Below, one piece after another: positions 28,218-37,266 of a DNA stretch of 64,000 nt (positions are counted from its first letter, which is position 1; every line of letters starts with the position of its first letter). The notes beneath the pieces are model-generated. The model did no database searches, was not told the origin of the DNA, and saw only the letters and a program-made list of their open reading frames with translations. This DNA is from Mucilaginibacter cryoferens (lineage in GTDB: Bacteria; Bacteroidota; Bacteroidia; Sphingobacteriales; Sphingobacteriaceae), in assembly GCF_014205845.1 (NCBI RefSeq), contig NZ_JACHCR010000001.1, forward strand, positions 707,082 to 771,081, given 5' to 3'. A program made the translations under genes and the position numbers.

Positions 28218-30152
28218 ATGAAATATTTTTTCTTTTACGCGCTACTTTTTGTCAATTTCTCATCTTTTGGGCAAGTTACGTATTATTTTTCTAATAGTGG
28301 AAATGATCTTAATAATGGAATGACAAAAAACTCCCCCTTTAAAACCATTGATAAGTTAAACCAATTAACATTGCAACCGGGTGATAAAGTTCTATTTCAT
28401 TGTAATGATATCTTTGTAGGTCAGATAAATATTAAAAATTCTGGACAGCCTGGAAAGTTAATAACAATTAGCTCATACGACGTTGGTAAAAAACCCATTA
28501 TAACCGGCGCCAAAGAAGTTACCGGTTGGACCAAAACACCAACAAATAGTAACATATGGCAAGCTGTTTGCGAAAAAGATTCCGACATTACCGATTTCTA
28601 CCGAAACTCGTTGCCACTTCCATTAGGAAGGTATCCCAATACTGGTAGCTTGACTATAGCAAAACACCTGGATAAATACCAGATGATATCCAAAGAACCT
28701 GTTACAAGTGATTGGAAGGGTGCAGAATTGGTTTTTAAATCTGCAGAATACCTAGCTGAAAAAAGAAAAATTGATTACGTAAAGGACAATCTAATAAAAA
28801 TTCAATACAATCAATTTAATTTCGTTGATGGCTGGGGCTATTTCATTCAGAACAGTTTGGGGACGCTAGATGTAAACGGCGAATGGTATTTTGATTATAA
28901 AAACAAAAAAATCTATTTATACGCTAATACCGGCAATCCAAATAATTCAAAGTTTGAAATTCCCTATTATGCCTATGGTATACACATTAATAACGCCAAT
29001 TATATTTCAATTCAAAATATTGAAATTAATAAAACTTCCAATATCTCTGTTTATGCCCATAATTCATCTTATATAACATTAAATAATCTCACTGTAAATT
29101 ATGCCGGACAGGATGGGATAACGTTTGATGGGGCCAGCAGCGGCTGTAAATTAACCAATAATATGATAAACCACGTTAATAATAACGGTGTGGCACTTTG
29201 GGAATCATCGAATATTGAGTTTAGCAATAACACCATTAAAAATTGCGGACTAATTCTCGGTAGAGGTAAAAGTGATAACGGTCAATACCTGGGATTTTTA
29301 TATTCCAGCAAAATAGGCCATGCAATAATTTCAAATAATGTTATAGATAGCATTGGCTTTAATGGCATTAATTTTACATCAGGAAATGTTTTGATCAAAA
29401 ACAATTTGGTATCAAACTTTTGTTTAATAAAAGGTGATGGAGGAGGGATATATACCTGGAATGGTAATGGAAATAATAATGGCAACATAACTATAACACA
29501 TAATATAGTTACAGGTGGCAATAGCGAGCCCCTGCTAACCAATATTAGCAGGCCTCATGTGGAGGGTATTTATCTTGATGATTGTGCTTTAAATATCCAT
29601 GTAACTAATAATACGGTTTTAAATTGCGTTGCCAGCGGCATTTATCTTCACGGTACAACAAACGTTTTAGTTGATAGCAACACTTTTTACAACAACAACT
29701 TACAATACTACTCGGTTAATAGTGACAAATGCAACTCTAAGAACAATATCATAAGCAATAACACATTCTTTAGCAAGCTAAAGAGCCAGCCCGTGGCTAT
29801 TTTAGCAACAAAAAATGATACATCAACCATAGGCCGTTTTTCAAAAAACAACTATATATCTCCGGATAAAGAGCACATGATTGTAGTAACACCTACTACT
29901 GCACAAATGCCCTCTACATCCAGAATGTCTTTATCAAAATGGAGGGATACTTACAGTCATGATGATTCATCATCAGATTTAAACGCCGGAATACCTTTTG
30001 CTGATAGCGATGTTGAGTTAAAATGTAACAAATCCGGTGTTGCAACCAAAATAACACTAACACATCTGTATAAAGATTTAAAAGGCAAACAAGTGAATAA
30101 AGAGATCACGCTGGCTCCATATTCTTCTGTAATACTTATTAAACAGAATTAA
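28218..30152 (+). CDS. Secreted right-handed parallel beta-helix protein
   Basis: The 644-residue protein has a signal peptide (KYFFFYALLFVNFSSFG, cleavage likely before Gln19). Then follow YYFSNSGNDLNNGMTKNSPF and FKTIDKLNQL-type opening segments and many short Asn-rich beta-helix turns such as NNTVLNCVASGIYLHG (roughly residues 250-530). This architecture is shared by polysaccharide lyases, C5 epimerases and other carbohydrate-active or binding proteins. Its placement inside the exopolysaccharide cluster suggests it acts on the polymer outside the cytoplasm, but no catalytic residues can be assigned. It is the only forward gene between 9.5 and 58 kb apart from one doubtful peptide, and should have its own promoter. 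Confidence 0.8.
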   Translation: MKYFFFYALLFVNFSSFGQVTYYFSNSGNDLNNGMTKNSPFKTIDKLNQLTLQPGDKVLFHCNDIFVGQINIKNSGQPGKLITISSYDVGKKPIITGAKEVTGWTKTPTNSNIWQAVCEKDSDITDFYRNSLPLPLGRYPNTGSLTIAKHLDKYQMISKEPVTSDWKGAELVFKSAEYLAEKRKIDYVKDNLIKIQYNQFNFVDGWGYFIQNSLGTLDVNGEWYFDYKNKKIYLYANTGNPNNSKFEIPYYAYGIHINNANYISIQNIEINKTSNISVYAHNSSYITLNNLTVNYAGQDGITFDGASSGCKLTNNMINHVNNNGVALWESSNIEFSNNTIKNCGLILGRGKSDNGQYLGFLYSSKIGHAIISNNVIDSIGFNGINFTSGNVLIKNNLVSNFCLIKGDGGGIYTWNGNGNNNGNITITHNIVTGGNSEPLLTNISRPHVEGIYLDDCALNIHVTNNTVLNCVASGIYLHGTTNVLVDSNTFYNNNLQYYSVNSDKCNSKNNIISNNTFFSKLKSQPVAILATKNDTSTIGRFSKNNYISPDKEHMIVVTPTTAQMPSTSRMSLSKWRDTYSHDDSSSDLNAGIPFADSDVELKCNKSGVATKITLTHLYKDLKGKQVNKEITLAPYSSVILIKQN

Positions 30153-30194
30153 ATAAACAAGAGGCTGCGTGCTTACGCAGCCTCTTGTTTATTT
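30151..30194. terminator. Perfect 19-bp terminator hairpin overlapping the beta-helix stop
   Basis: The arms 30151-30169 and 30176-30194 are exact reverse complements with a 6-nt loop and AT-rich outer bases, so the element could work in both directions. The forward gene's TAA (30150-30152) overlaps the outer end of the stem. It would insulate the forward gene from the reverse exopolysaccharide transcript arriving from 30337 and beyond. Confidence 0.85.
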
Positions 30195-30336
30195 AATTTA
30201 AAAATCCGCCAAACTTAGGGCATTGCCAAACTTCGTCCTTTAAAATGTAATTATTAGTCAATTGGTGCTGACTGGCCGTCCTTTACATTGACCTAAAGGC
30301 TAACCCGATGATTTTACGAAAAAATATAGAAGATCA

Positions 30337-31515
30337 TTAATTTTGATCCCAATCTTTTATTTCTTTATATAAAGCTATTACCTTATCAGAAACTGCGCTG
30401 GCGCTGAAGTTATCCACTATATATTTACGAATGATACCCTTATTATATTTGTTAAAACCATTACTCATCGTTAATAAAGCATCTTTCACAGCATCAGGAT
30501 TATTTTCTGCAAGTATGCCTACATCTTCAGTTACAAAGTCTTCGGGCCCACCAGATCGGGTGGCCACTACAGGTTTACCCATTGCCATAGCTTCTATTAA
30601 TACAACCCCAAAGGTTTCAATATTACTGGTTAAAACAAAACTACTGCAAAGCCCCATTTGTTCTTTAACCGCTTGTTGCGATAATGCCCCAAGCATAGTA
30701 ATTTGATCTTGCAATTGATACTTTTCTATCTGTTTAATGAGTACCGGTTTCATGGGGCCTTCGCCTCCAATTGTTAACTTAACCTGCATGTTGCCTTTAA
30801 ACATTTCGTAAAAAGCATCTATCAATCGATCCAAGCCCTTCTTTTTTTCCAAAAAGCAAACCGTCAAAAATAGAGTTGTTGAGCTTTGCGGCTCCGAATC
30901 AACAGGCGGTTTAAAAAAATCTACATCAATAAAATTTGGAATAACCCTAATATGATTGGCATTTATAGAAAACCTTTCAGCAATAAGGTTTTTAAAAGGC
31001 TCACTTACAGCTACAACACAATAGGCTTTGTTATAATACTTTTTTAAATTTTCAATTTCTTCAACCGAAAATTTACCGAATTTAACACTTGATGCATGCT
31101 CGTTGATAAAGTAAGGTAAATTATACCTCTTGTTTATCAGGTAAGCAAGTTTACCGGCCGCAAATGCAGATTGAACATGTATAAAGTCTGGCAGCCCATA
31201 CTCGCTTACATATTTCTGAAAAAGGCGAAACGAAGCATTGATCCAAATTTCTGTACCTAATTTATATTGTGTAGGAATAATATTCCATGCATGGCATCGG
31301 TAAACCAATAAATTTTTTTCCTGGTATCCTTTTGTCTGAAAAAAATTCTTTAAATTTTTTAGCGCCTTTAACTTTTTGAGACTTCTTAATTCATAAAATA
31401 AAACATGAATTTCAACATCGTCTCTAACACATAGCTGAGCTTGCTGTTGAAAAAAAATGCCGCGATTAGGCTCGTCTTCAGTAGGATAAAATGAGGGTAA
31501 TATAAGTACACGCAT
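30337..31515 (-). CDS. Glycosyltransferase family 4
   Basis: This 392-residue GT-B enzyme shows an N-terminal LILPSFYPTEDEPNRGIFF start, an acceptor-domain HVQSAFAAGKLAYLI, donor-domain LTVCFLEKKKGLDRLIDAF, and EX7E in NIETFGVVLIEAMAMGKPVVAT. Its GGPEDFVTEDVGILA segment near the C-terminus is usual. It is 48 nt from the acyltransferase gene upstream, and is the last gene before the beta-helix interruption. Donor and linkage are not readable. Confidence 0.87.
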   Translation of the reverse strand: MRVLILPSFYPTEDEPNRGIFFQQQAQLCVRDDVEIHVLFYELRSLKKLKALKNLKNFFQTKGYQEKNLLVYRCHAWNIIPTQYKLGTEIWINASFRLFQKYVSEYGLPDFIHVQSAFAAGKLAYLINKRYNLPYFINEHASSVKFGKFSVEEIENLKKYYNKAYCVVAVSEPFKNLIAERFSINANHIRVIPNFIDVDFFKPPVDSEPQSSTTLFLTVCFLEKKKGLDRLIDAFYEMFKGNMQVKLTIGGEGPMKPVLIKQIEKYQLQDQITMLGALSQQAVKEQMGLCSSFVLTSNIETFGVVLIEAMAMGKPVVATRSGGPEDFVTEDVGILAENNPDAVKDALLTMSNGFNKYNKGIIRKYIVDNFSASAVSDKVIALYKEIKDWDQN

Positions 31516-31563
31516 AATAAAAAATCAAATGTTAAAGTTCGATTGAACCGATGTAAAATAACA

Positions 31564-32124
31564 TTAAACTACGTTGTTGATATAACAATCCGTTGCATTT
31601 TCGTCATACACTATTTTTGCAGGATTACCTATCACAATGCTATTAGGTGGCACATCAAAATTTACATAAGCATTAGGCGCTATCAAAACATTATCTCCAA
31701 TTTGTATGTTTCCTACCACTACACAGTTTGGACCTAGCCAAACTTTATTGCCAATTTTTGGAACGCCCTTCATCTTCCCCCTATTTGTTTGCCCTATAGT
31801 TATTCCATGAGATATATAGCAATTGTCTCCAATAATGGCACCACCATTCAGAACTATTGATCCAAAATGCTTAATTATTAAACCTTTTCCAATTTTAGAA
31901 GTCAAAGGAATTTGAAACCCTAGAAAGTAAAAATAATACCGGTAAAAAACCCTGCTAAGTAAGCCAATTACATTATACTTTTTATAATGCGCCGCTAACC
32001 TGTAAAAAAGAGTGACACGAAAACCAATCTCCTGAATAAAACATTTGAAAAAATATTTCGAACCAGTTTTACCGTAATATCTGTATATATCCGCCTTAAT
32101 ACGGGTGAGCAATTGTTCATTCAT
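31564..32124 (-). CDS. Serine acetyltransferase-like (CysE/WcaB-type) acyltransferase
   Basis: The 186-residue protein has an alpha-helical N-terminus (about 1-65) and a hexapeptide-repeat domain: GKGLIIKHFGSIVLNGG, YISHGITIGQTNRGKMKGVP and KVWLGPNCVVVGNIQIG. This matches the CysE family sub-branch used for O-acetylation of exopolysaccharide sugars, such as WcaB. A role in cysteine synthesis is less likely because of its place among glycosyltransferase genes. Confidence 0.83.
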   Translation of the reverse strand: MNEQLLTRIKADIYRYYGKTGSKYFFKCFIQEIGFRVTLFYRLAAHYKKYNVIGLLSRVFYRYYFYFLGFQIPLTSKIGKGLIIKHFGSIVLNGGAIIGDNCYISHGITIGQTNRGKMKGVPKIGNKVWLGPNCVVVGNIQIGDNVLIAPNAYVNFDVPPNSIVIGNPAKIVYDENATDCYINNVV

Positions 32125-32217
32125 AGCAACTATTAGTTATCGTTGATTTAAATTACGGTACACTACTTAACCCTTGAATTAAAGATTGCGCCACCGTTAG
32201 CTAACGAAATTATTATT

Positions 32218-32943
32218 TTAACGACCTATGATTTTTTTTAAAGTAAGTTTCAGCCGCTTTAAAAAGAATTGCCTTTTAGTTATTAAATTGTATGCAAGCC
32301 TTACTTTTAAAGATTCTAAGACGGCAACAGACGTAGATGATGCCCCCCCGATAGTAAAATTCGAGATAATTTTATCGATGTAATAAAAATTTACTTTTTG
32401 CGCATCGTATTTAAGTATGAGATCTAAATCGGCCGAATATTTATATTGAGTATTATATAACCCATATTTTAAGTACAAATCTTTTGTAATGAAAGTGGCC
32501 GGGTGCAAGATCATGTAGGTACTTAGAAAAAGGTGTGAACGGCGTTCCAGCAAATACTCTTTGTTGTTGAGCCATGACCGCATTATTCCAACATAAATAC
32601 CACTGCCCGAAACTTTCCAGGCATCACAAATATCCATAAACATATTGCTCTCGTACCAATCATCACTGTTTATGATCCCTATCAGATCCCCTTTTGCAAT
32701 TTTAATACCCTTATTCATTGCATCGTAAATACCGCTGTCGGGCTCAGAAATAATGGTCGATTTAATATTACTACCACTCAGCGCGCTTTTACAAATCTCT
32801 ACTGTATTATCGGTGGATGCGCCGTCGACTATAATGTACTCTATATTTAAATAGTTTTGCTGCTTCACAGATTCGATAGTGCGCCTTACCGTTGCAGCAC
32901 TATTATAAGTTACTGTTATAATTGAGATTAGGGGTTGTGTCAT
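32218..32943 (-). CDS. Glycosyltransferase family 2
   Basis: I start at the ATG at 32941-32943 (241 residues, MTQPLISIITVTYNSAAT), since the GT2 fold begins there; an upstream ATG at 33009 adds an unlikely basic leader. IIVDGASTDNTVEI and ISEPDSGIYDAMNKGI carry the nucleotide-binding Asp residues, and GIINSDDWYES the metal-binding motif. Even with this start the gene overlaps the wzy-like gene by 41 nt. It is probably an inverting transferase acting at the membrane. Confidence 0.86.
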   Translation of the reverse strand: MTQPLISIITVTYNSAATVRRTIESVKQQNYLNIEYIIVDGASTDNTVEICKSALSGSNIKSTIISEPDSGIYDAMNKGIKIAKGDLIGIINSDDWYESNMFMDICDAWKVSGSGIYVGIMRSWLNNKEYLLERRSHLFLSTYMILHPATFITKDLYLKYGLYNTQYKYSADLDLILKYDAQKVNFYYIDKIISNFTIGGASSTSVAVLESLKVRLAYNLITKRQFFLKRLKLTLKKIIGR

Positions 32944-34282
32944 GAGGCTGAATTGAGGCTGTCTTTTTTTTATTAGTTTGCTGCATTTGATATTTGCATA
33001 TAAATACAATTAACACGAATAGGGGAACATAATACGAAGGTTGTATTAATCCACTGGAGGTAATAGACGTTATAAACGTTAGGACAATAAGCGTAAATAT
33101 AACCTTAGAAATTTCGGGTATAAAGGAGTTCTTTTTAAATTTCAACAATATCCAGATAAAAATCAAAGCATATAAAAATGTCCCAACAAAACCCAATGTT
33201 AAAAACAACATTGACCAGGCTATATCTGCCGTGTAAACTTTGGTGATCCTGCCTGTTGATGGATCGGCTAAACCCCAATGGAATGGAAGATGATCTACTT
33301 GCGGCGCTCTTTCATCAACCAATCCAATACCAAATAACCAACCTACAGGTTCCGTACTTATATAATCTATTCTTTCCGCTAAATGTTGTATGCGATAAGT
33401 AAATGTGTTATCGTCTAAAATGGTGTGCCCGGAGGAAATAGTTTCCAAAGCAGATAAATTTTCTATCGCCTCGTTAACCCTTTTTTGCACAACACTGATT
33501 GAAAGAACTGCAAAACCAACGATAACAATGCCTAAGATATAAAACACCTTGCGATCAAATCTATTATAAATAACTGCGGACAAACCGATAGCGGCGAACC
33601 ATGCAAATAAATACCCTCTATCTAATGGACCAACAATATTACAAGCAAAAACAAAAATCATTGCCCATCTCAGCCACTTTATCTTTGTGAATGGATTCCA
33701 AAACAAAACAATTAGCATCGAAAAATCCACTAACTTAGGGCCATTATAGAACCGTACATAATTTAAGTCCTCCACCTCCAATTCCTTAGGCCCCTGCAAT
33801 ATAGAATGCCCTGTTACAATTTGTAATGAAAATAATATAGATTGAATGAAGGTTATAAATATTAACGTCTTTATTAATTTATAGATTATTTGAAGCGGTA
33901 TTTCAGTAAACATTAAAAAGCTTAACAGAAAAAAATACAATCGCCCACCTTTAAAAACATCTGCAAAGGAGTAATCCATTACAACTAAACCATAAATCAG
34001 GTTTAATATAACAAGGCCAATAAATACCATAACCAATTTGGCAAACGAAGCTTGCATAATGGGATGTTTAAGCCAAACTCTTCCCCTCAACAAAAACAAG
34101 CCGATAAAAACGAACAAGGCACTATCTAAAGTTGCCCCCGAAAATGATCCCGCAGTTAAAATGTCTAATGGAATTATTTGAAACCCATCAAGAAATAAAA
34201 AGAAAAATATCATTAACGACGGAAAATACTTTTTCCTTAGAAATAAAAAAATACTTATTGCCGCTAAAAAAAGACTGATCAT
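32903..34282 (-). CDS. O-antigen/exopolysaccharide polymerase, Wzy-like
   Basis: The 459-residue protein has many hydrophobic segments (for example ISLFLAAISIFLFL, ALFVFIGLFLL and VFYILGIVIVGFAVLSI) and a periplasmic-type loop between about residues 265 and 350 with FTYRIQHLAERIDYI and GWLFGIGLVDE. This is the layout of Wzy/O-antigen ligase-like proteins, which join lipid-linked repeat units on the periplasmic side. The last 14 codons overlap the next gene. A WaaL-type ligase cannot be ruled out, but the wzx/wzc/wza context favours Wzy. Confidence 0.78.
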   Translation of the reverse strand: MISLFLAAISIFLFLRKKYFPSLMIFFFLFLDGFQIIPLDILTAGSFSGATLDSALFVFIGLFLLRGRVWLKHPIMQASFAKLVMVFIGLVILNLIYGLVVMDYSFADVFKGGRLYFFLLSFLMFTEIPLQIIYKLIKTLIFITFIQSILFSLQIVTGHSILQGPKELEVEDLNYVRFYNGPKLVDFSMLIVLFWNPFTKIKWLRWAMIFVFACNIVGPLDRGYLFAWFAAIGLSAVIYNRFDRKVFYILGIVIVGFAVLSISVVQKRVNEAIENLSALETISSGHTILDDNTFTYRIQHLAERIDYISTEPVGWLFGIGLVDERAPQVDHLPFHWGLADPSTGRITKVYTADIAWSMLFLTLGFVGTFLYALIFIWILLKFKKNSFIPEISKVIFTLIVLTFITSITSSGLIQPSYYVPLFVLIVFICKYQMQQTNKKKTASIQPHDTTPNLNYNSNL

Positions 34283-34411
34283 ATTTTATTAACTATTTAT
34301 AAACTGTACATCACTTATACAACTATAAGTTTATAATTAAGTATTTACAAAATGTATATTATAGCTACTGTTTTAAATTCCTAACCGTTTAGGCAGGCAA
34401 TTCAAACACCA

Positions 34412-35548
34412 TCATAATTCATTATACTTTAACGCCCCCAAAAAATCCACCCCAAACCTCTTTATATTCATTGTATAATCTATAAAAAGCCGTTTTGGTT
34501 TTTTTACCAAATAGCTTTCCATTAATGAAGCTAACTCAGCAGGGTTATGAGGATCAAAAAAAGAACAATTTTCAGATATCTGTTCTTTATGAACCTTAAG
34601 ATCACTCAAAATAATATTCTGGCTTAAAGCTTTAGCATCTTCAACCACCGTACTCCACCCTTCAAAAAGCGAAGGTTGAATAATAGCTACCGATTCATCC
34701 ATTAACTTTAACTGTTCTTCCCTTTCAATAAATCCTAAAAAAACTATATACTTATCTAAATCATTAACTTTAATAAACTCATCAAGCGTATTAAAAAATT
34801 CGGGGTTCCTTTTATCCCGTGTGCTGCCAGTAAACGCCACCTGAAAATCAAGATTCTTACTTTTAAGCAATGCAATTGCCTCTAATATTATCCTATGGTT
34901 TTTATGAGCCCAGAATTGATTGGTCACCATAAAAAAATTATCTTTAATACCGAATTTACCTTTTAAGGTATCTATCGAAATACTTTTAAACTCGGGTAAA
35001 ATACAGGCAAATCTAACCAAGGCAATGGTACATGCATAGGCCGGATAAAAAAGTTTAAAGTCGTTCATAGCATCCATACTACTAAAAACCACTACGTTTT
35101 TTTTGCTTTTAGCAATAAACTGATGCCATTTGGAGCGGGTGGCTATACTTTGTTCAGAGAACAGTTCGGGTAAATATTTCTCCTGAAAATCAGGTATCCA
35201 AAAAAATGAACGCCTGCCATAATTTAAATATTTAAAATAGGTATATACCAAATCTGGCTTTTCCTTAAAAAGAAAAGACCTTCCAAATAATTTGATGCTT
35301 ATAAAACTTAACGTACTTATTATAAAAGGCGGCGGGTAATTTTTTATTTTTAAAAATTTGAGATAAGGATAACCTATCTTCCTCACGTCTTCAATAGGGG
35401 CAATATCATTATAATAGATGTATAGTTCGGGTTTAAGGGTATCCTCCAGCAAATTCAACGAACTGATGATATTTAATGTATACATCACCCCGCCGGCCCA
35501 TCCCTTGTAATCATAAAAAAACGTTAACCCTACTTTTAACCTTTTCAT
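34412..35548 (-). CDS. Glycosyltransferase family 4 (paralogue B)
   Basis: This 378-residue GT-B enzyme shares with the one at 24436-25596 the opening VGLTFFYDYKGWAGGV, WIPDFQEKYLPELFS, NQFWAHKNHRIILEAI and FEGWSTVVEDAKAL (EX7E-like). Its ATG overlaps the stop of the upstream epimerase gene by 4 nt, so translation is likely coupled. The two paralogues may transfer the same sugar in different linkages, or one may be recently diverged. Confidence 0.83.
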   Translation of the reverse strand: MKRLKVGLTFFYDYKGWAGGVMYTLNIISSLNLLEDTLKPELYIYYNDIAPIEDVRKIGYPYLKFLKIKNYPPPFIISTLSFISIKLFGRSFLFKEKPDLVYTYFKYLNYGRRSFFWIPDFQEKYLPELFSEQSIATRSKWHQFIAKSKKNVVVFSSMDAMNDFKLFYPAYACTIALVRFACILPEFKSISIDTLKGKFGIKDNFFMVTNQFWAHKNHRIILEAIALLKSKNLDFQVAFTGSTRDKRNPEFFNTLDEFIKVNDLDKYIVFLGFIEREEQLKLMDESVAIIQPSLFEGWSTVVEDAKALSQNIILSDLKVHKEQISENCSFFDPHNPAELASLMESYLVKKPKRLFIDYTMNIKRFGVDFLGALKYNEL

Positions 35549-36441
35549 ATTGTTTTAGCCCATCTAATATACTCTGCTATGCCATCCTCTATGGCTACTG
35601 TAGGTGAGTAACCCAACGACTTCAATAAGGTAACATCGGCCCTCCAGTACAAAGGATCACCAGCCTTAACAATTCCATTAAATTTCACCTGCTTCGTTTC
35701 AGAAAAATGCTGTTTAAAAATATCAACTATTTGCTGCACGGTTATTTCAACGCCGTTGGCTATATTAATAATATCAGCATCAAATTTATTTGCATTTAAA
35801 CAACACTCTATGGCAATCAAAAGATCTTTTATATTAATAAAATCCCTTGATTCTTTACCAGTACCAAACAATTCGATCACATCCGAAGTGACAAATTTCT
35901 TATTCAGATCCCATAGCAGCTGCTTAGTTAAACCAACGCCGTAGGCAGAAAATATTCTTAGAGAACAGCTTTGGATACTATAATAGTCGAAAAACTCTTT
36001 ACAAATCATTTCGGCCTGCAACTTGTGGTTTCCATACGGGGATATAGGTGCAGGCAAAAAACTCTCTTTAACGGGTAAAGTCAGCGGGTTTCCATACACA
36101 GCAGCGCTTGATAAATTAATAAATTTACATTTTGGTTGGTGTAACCTAATAGCATCAAGCATTTTAAACACATTGTATGTATTTAAGTTATAATCGCGTA
36201 AGGGATGAATTATTGAATCCGGAACACTTGCTGCTCCCGAACAATTGATGCACAAATCGAAGTTATTTTCAGAAAACACCGTATGAAAATCGGAATTTGA
36301 TGCATCAATTACTATATAATTCTTCTTTTGATAATCAACAGCAACATCACATTCAAATACCTCGTAATTTATATTCTTTGAGAAATAAACAGCAAGGCTA
36401 CTACCAATAAAACCCTTTGAACCAACTATTAATATTTTCAT
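35545..36441 (-). CDS. NAD-dependent epimerase/dehydratase (extended SDR)
   Basis: The 298-residue protein has GSKGFIGSSLAVYF (residues 7-20) for NAD binding, NLSSAAVYGNPLTLP, the catalytic YxxxK in SPYGNHKLQAE, and LRIFSAYGVGLTKQLLWDL. These place it with UDP-sugar 4-epimerases and dehydratases, but the exact nucleotide sugar is not clear. It overlaps its neighbours on both sides by 4 nt (ATGA type), forming a tight three-gene block with an acyltransferase and a glycosyltransferase gene. Confidence 0.82.
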   Translation of the reverse strand: MKILIVGSKGFIGSSLAVYFSKNINYEVFECDVAVDYQKKNYIVIDASNSDFHTVFSENNFDLCINCSGAASVPDSIIHPLRDYNLNTYNVFKMLDAIRLHQPKCKFINLSSAAVYGNPLTLPVKESFLPAPISPYGNHKLQAEMICKEFFDYYSIQSCSLRIFSAYGVGLTKQLLWDLNKKFVTSDVIELFGTGKESRDFINIKDLLIAIECCLNANKFDADIINIANGVEITVQQIVDIFKQHFSETKQVKFNGIVKAGDPLYWRADVTLLKSLGYSPTVAIEDGIAEYIRWAKTI

Positions 36442-37049
36442 TTTTCTAACATTTTAACAACCCTGGCAGGATTACCGGCAACTACCGACCATGCAGGCAC
36501 ATCCTTTGTAACAACGCTGCCTGCAGCCACTATTGCACCTTCGCCTATAGTTACACCTTTAAGTATAATACATTGCATACCAATCCATGCATTTGCGCAA
36601 ATTTTTATAGGTTTTGAATTTACAACATCCCAATTTTTACTTGCTATAAAGTTTTTTCCGTTCCTGTAATCATCAAGCTGACGAATGATATCCAGCTCGC
36701 GTTCTGTGTAGCTCAATGAATGCGAATCATGATCATACAAATAGCCGCCCCAGGCAATAAATACGTTATCGCCAATCTCAATTTTCGATCTGCATATTAT
36801 ACTGCCGGCTCCTATAAACGTTTTATTGCCAATTACTACTTCACCTGCCGATGTTTCAAAAGTAATTTTACAATTTAACATCGTATCATCTCCAACCGTC
36901 AAATATATTTTTTCATTTAACGGCGCGTTTAAATTTAATTTAAAGTCGTTTAATAAATGAGAATTACCCATCGAAATAAAGGGCGCAATGCTATTAAAGT
37001 ACTTTTTTAATTTAGAACGCTTAATAAAATTGACCAGTTTACCTATCAT
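36438..37049 (-). CDS. Hexapeptide-repeat acyltransferase (paralogue B)
   Basis: The 203-residue beta-helix protein shows [38 protein letters not shown] and VPAWSVVAGNPARVVKML. It is clearly related to the protein at 25709-26275, with an insertion of roughly ten residues near RQLDDYRNGKNF. It should acetylate a sugar hydroxyl using acetyl-CoA. The stop overlaps the epimerase start. The upstream 217 nt before the wzx gene hold no other feature that I can see. Confidence 0.85.
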   Translation of the reverse strand: MIGKLVNFIKRSKLKKYFNSIAPFISMGNSHLLNDFKLNLNAPLNEKIYLTVGDDTMLNCKITFETSAGEVVIGNKTFIGAGSIICRSKIEIGDNVFIAWGGYLYDHDSHSLSYTERELDIIRQLDDYRNGKNFIASKNWDVVNSKPIKICANAWIGMQCIILKGVTIGEGAIVAAGSVVTKDVPAWSVVAGNPARVVKMLEK

Positions 37050-37266
37050 AAAAACTTTTCTTGGAACCTTAGGGGTGCTTTAATATCTTTTCCGGGCTTT
37101 CAAAAAATGGTTTCCGACACCTCTTATTGAATTTTCAAAAGACTCCGATCTTTAAATGATCAATTTATTACCGTTTGCTACTTCTTTCTCATTAGCCATT
37201 GCAACAAGCTTATGAGCCTCATTAACCTAACAAAGTACAAACTACCTGCTTTTTCAGGATATTAAA

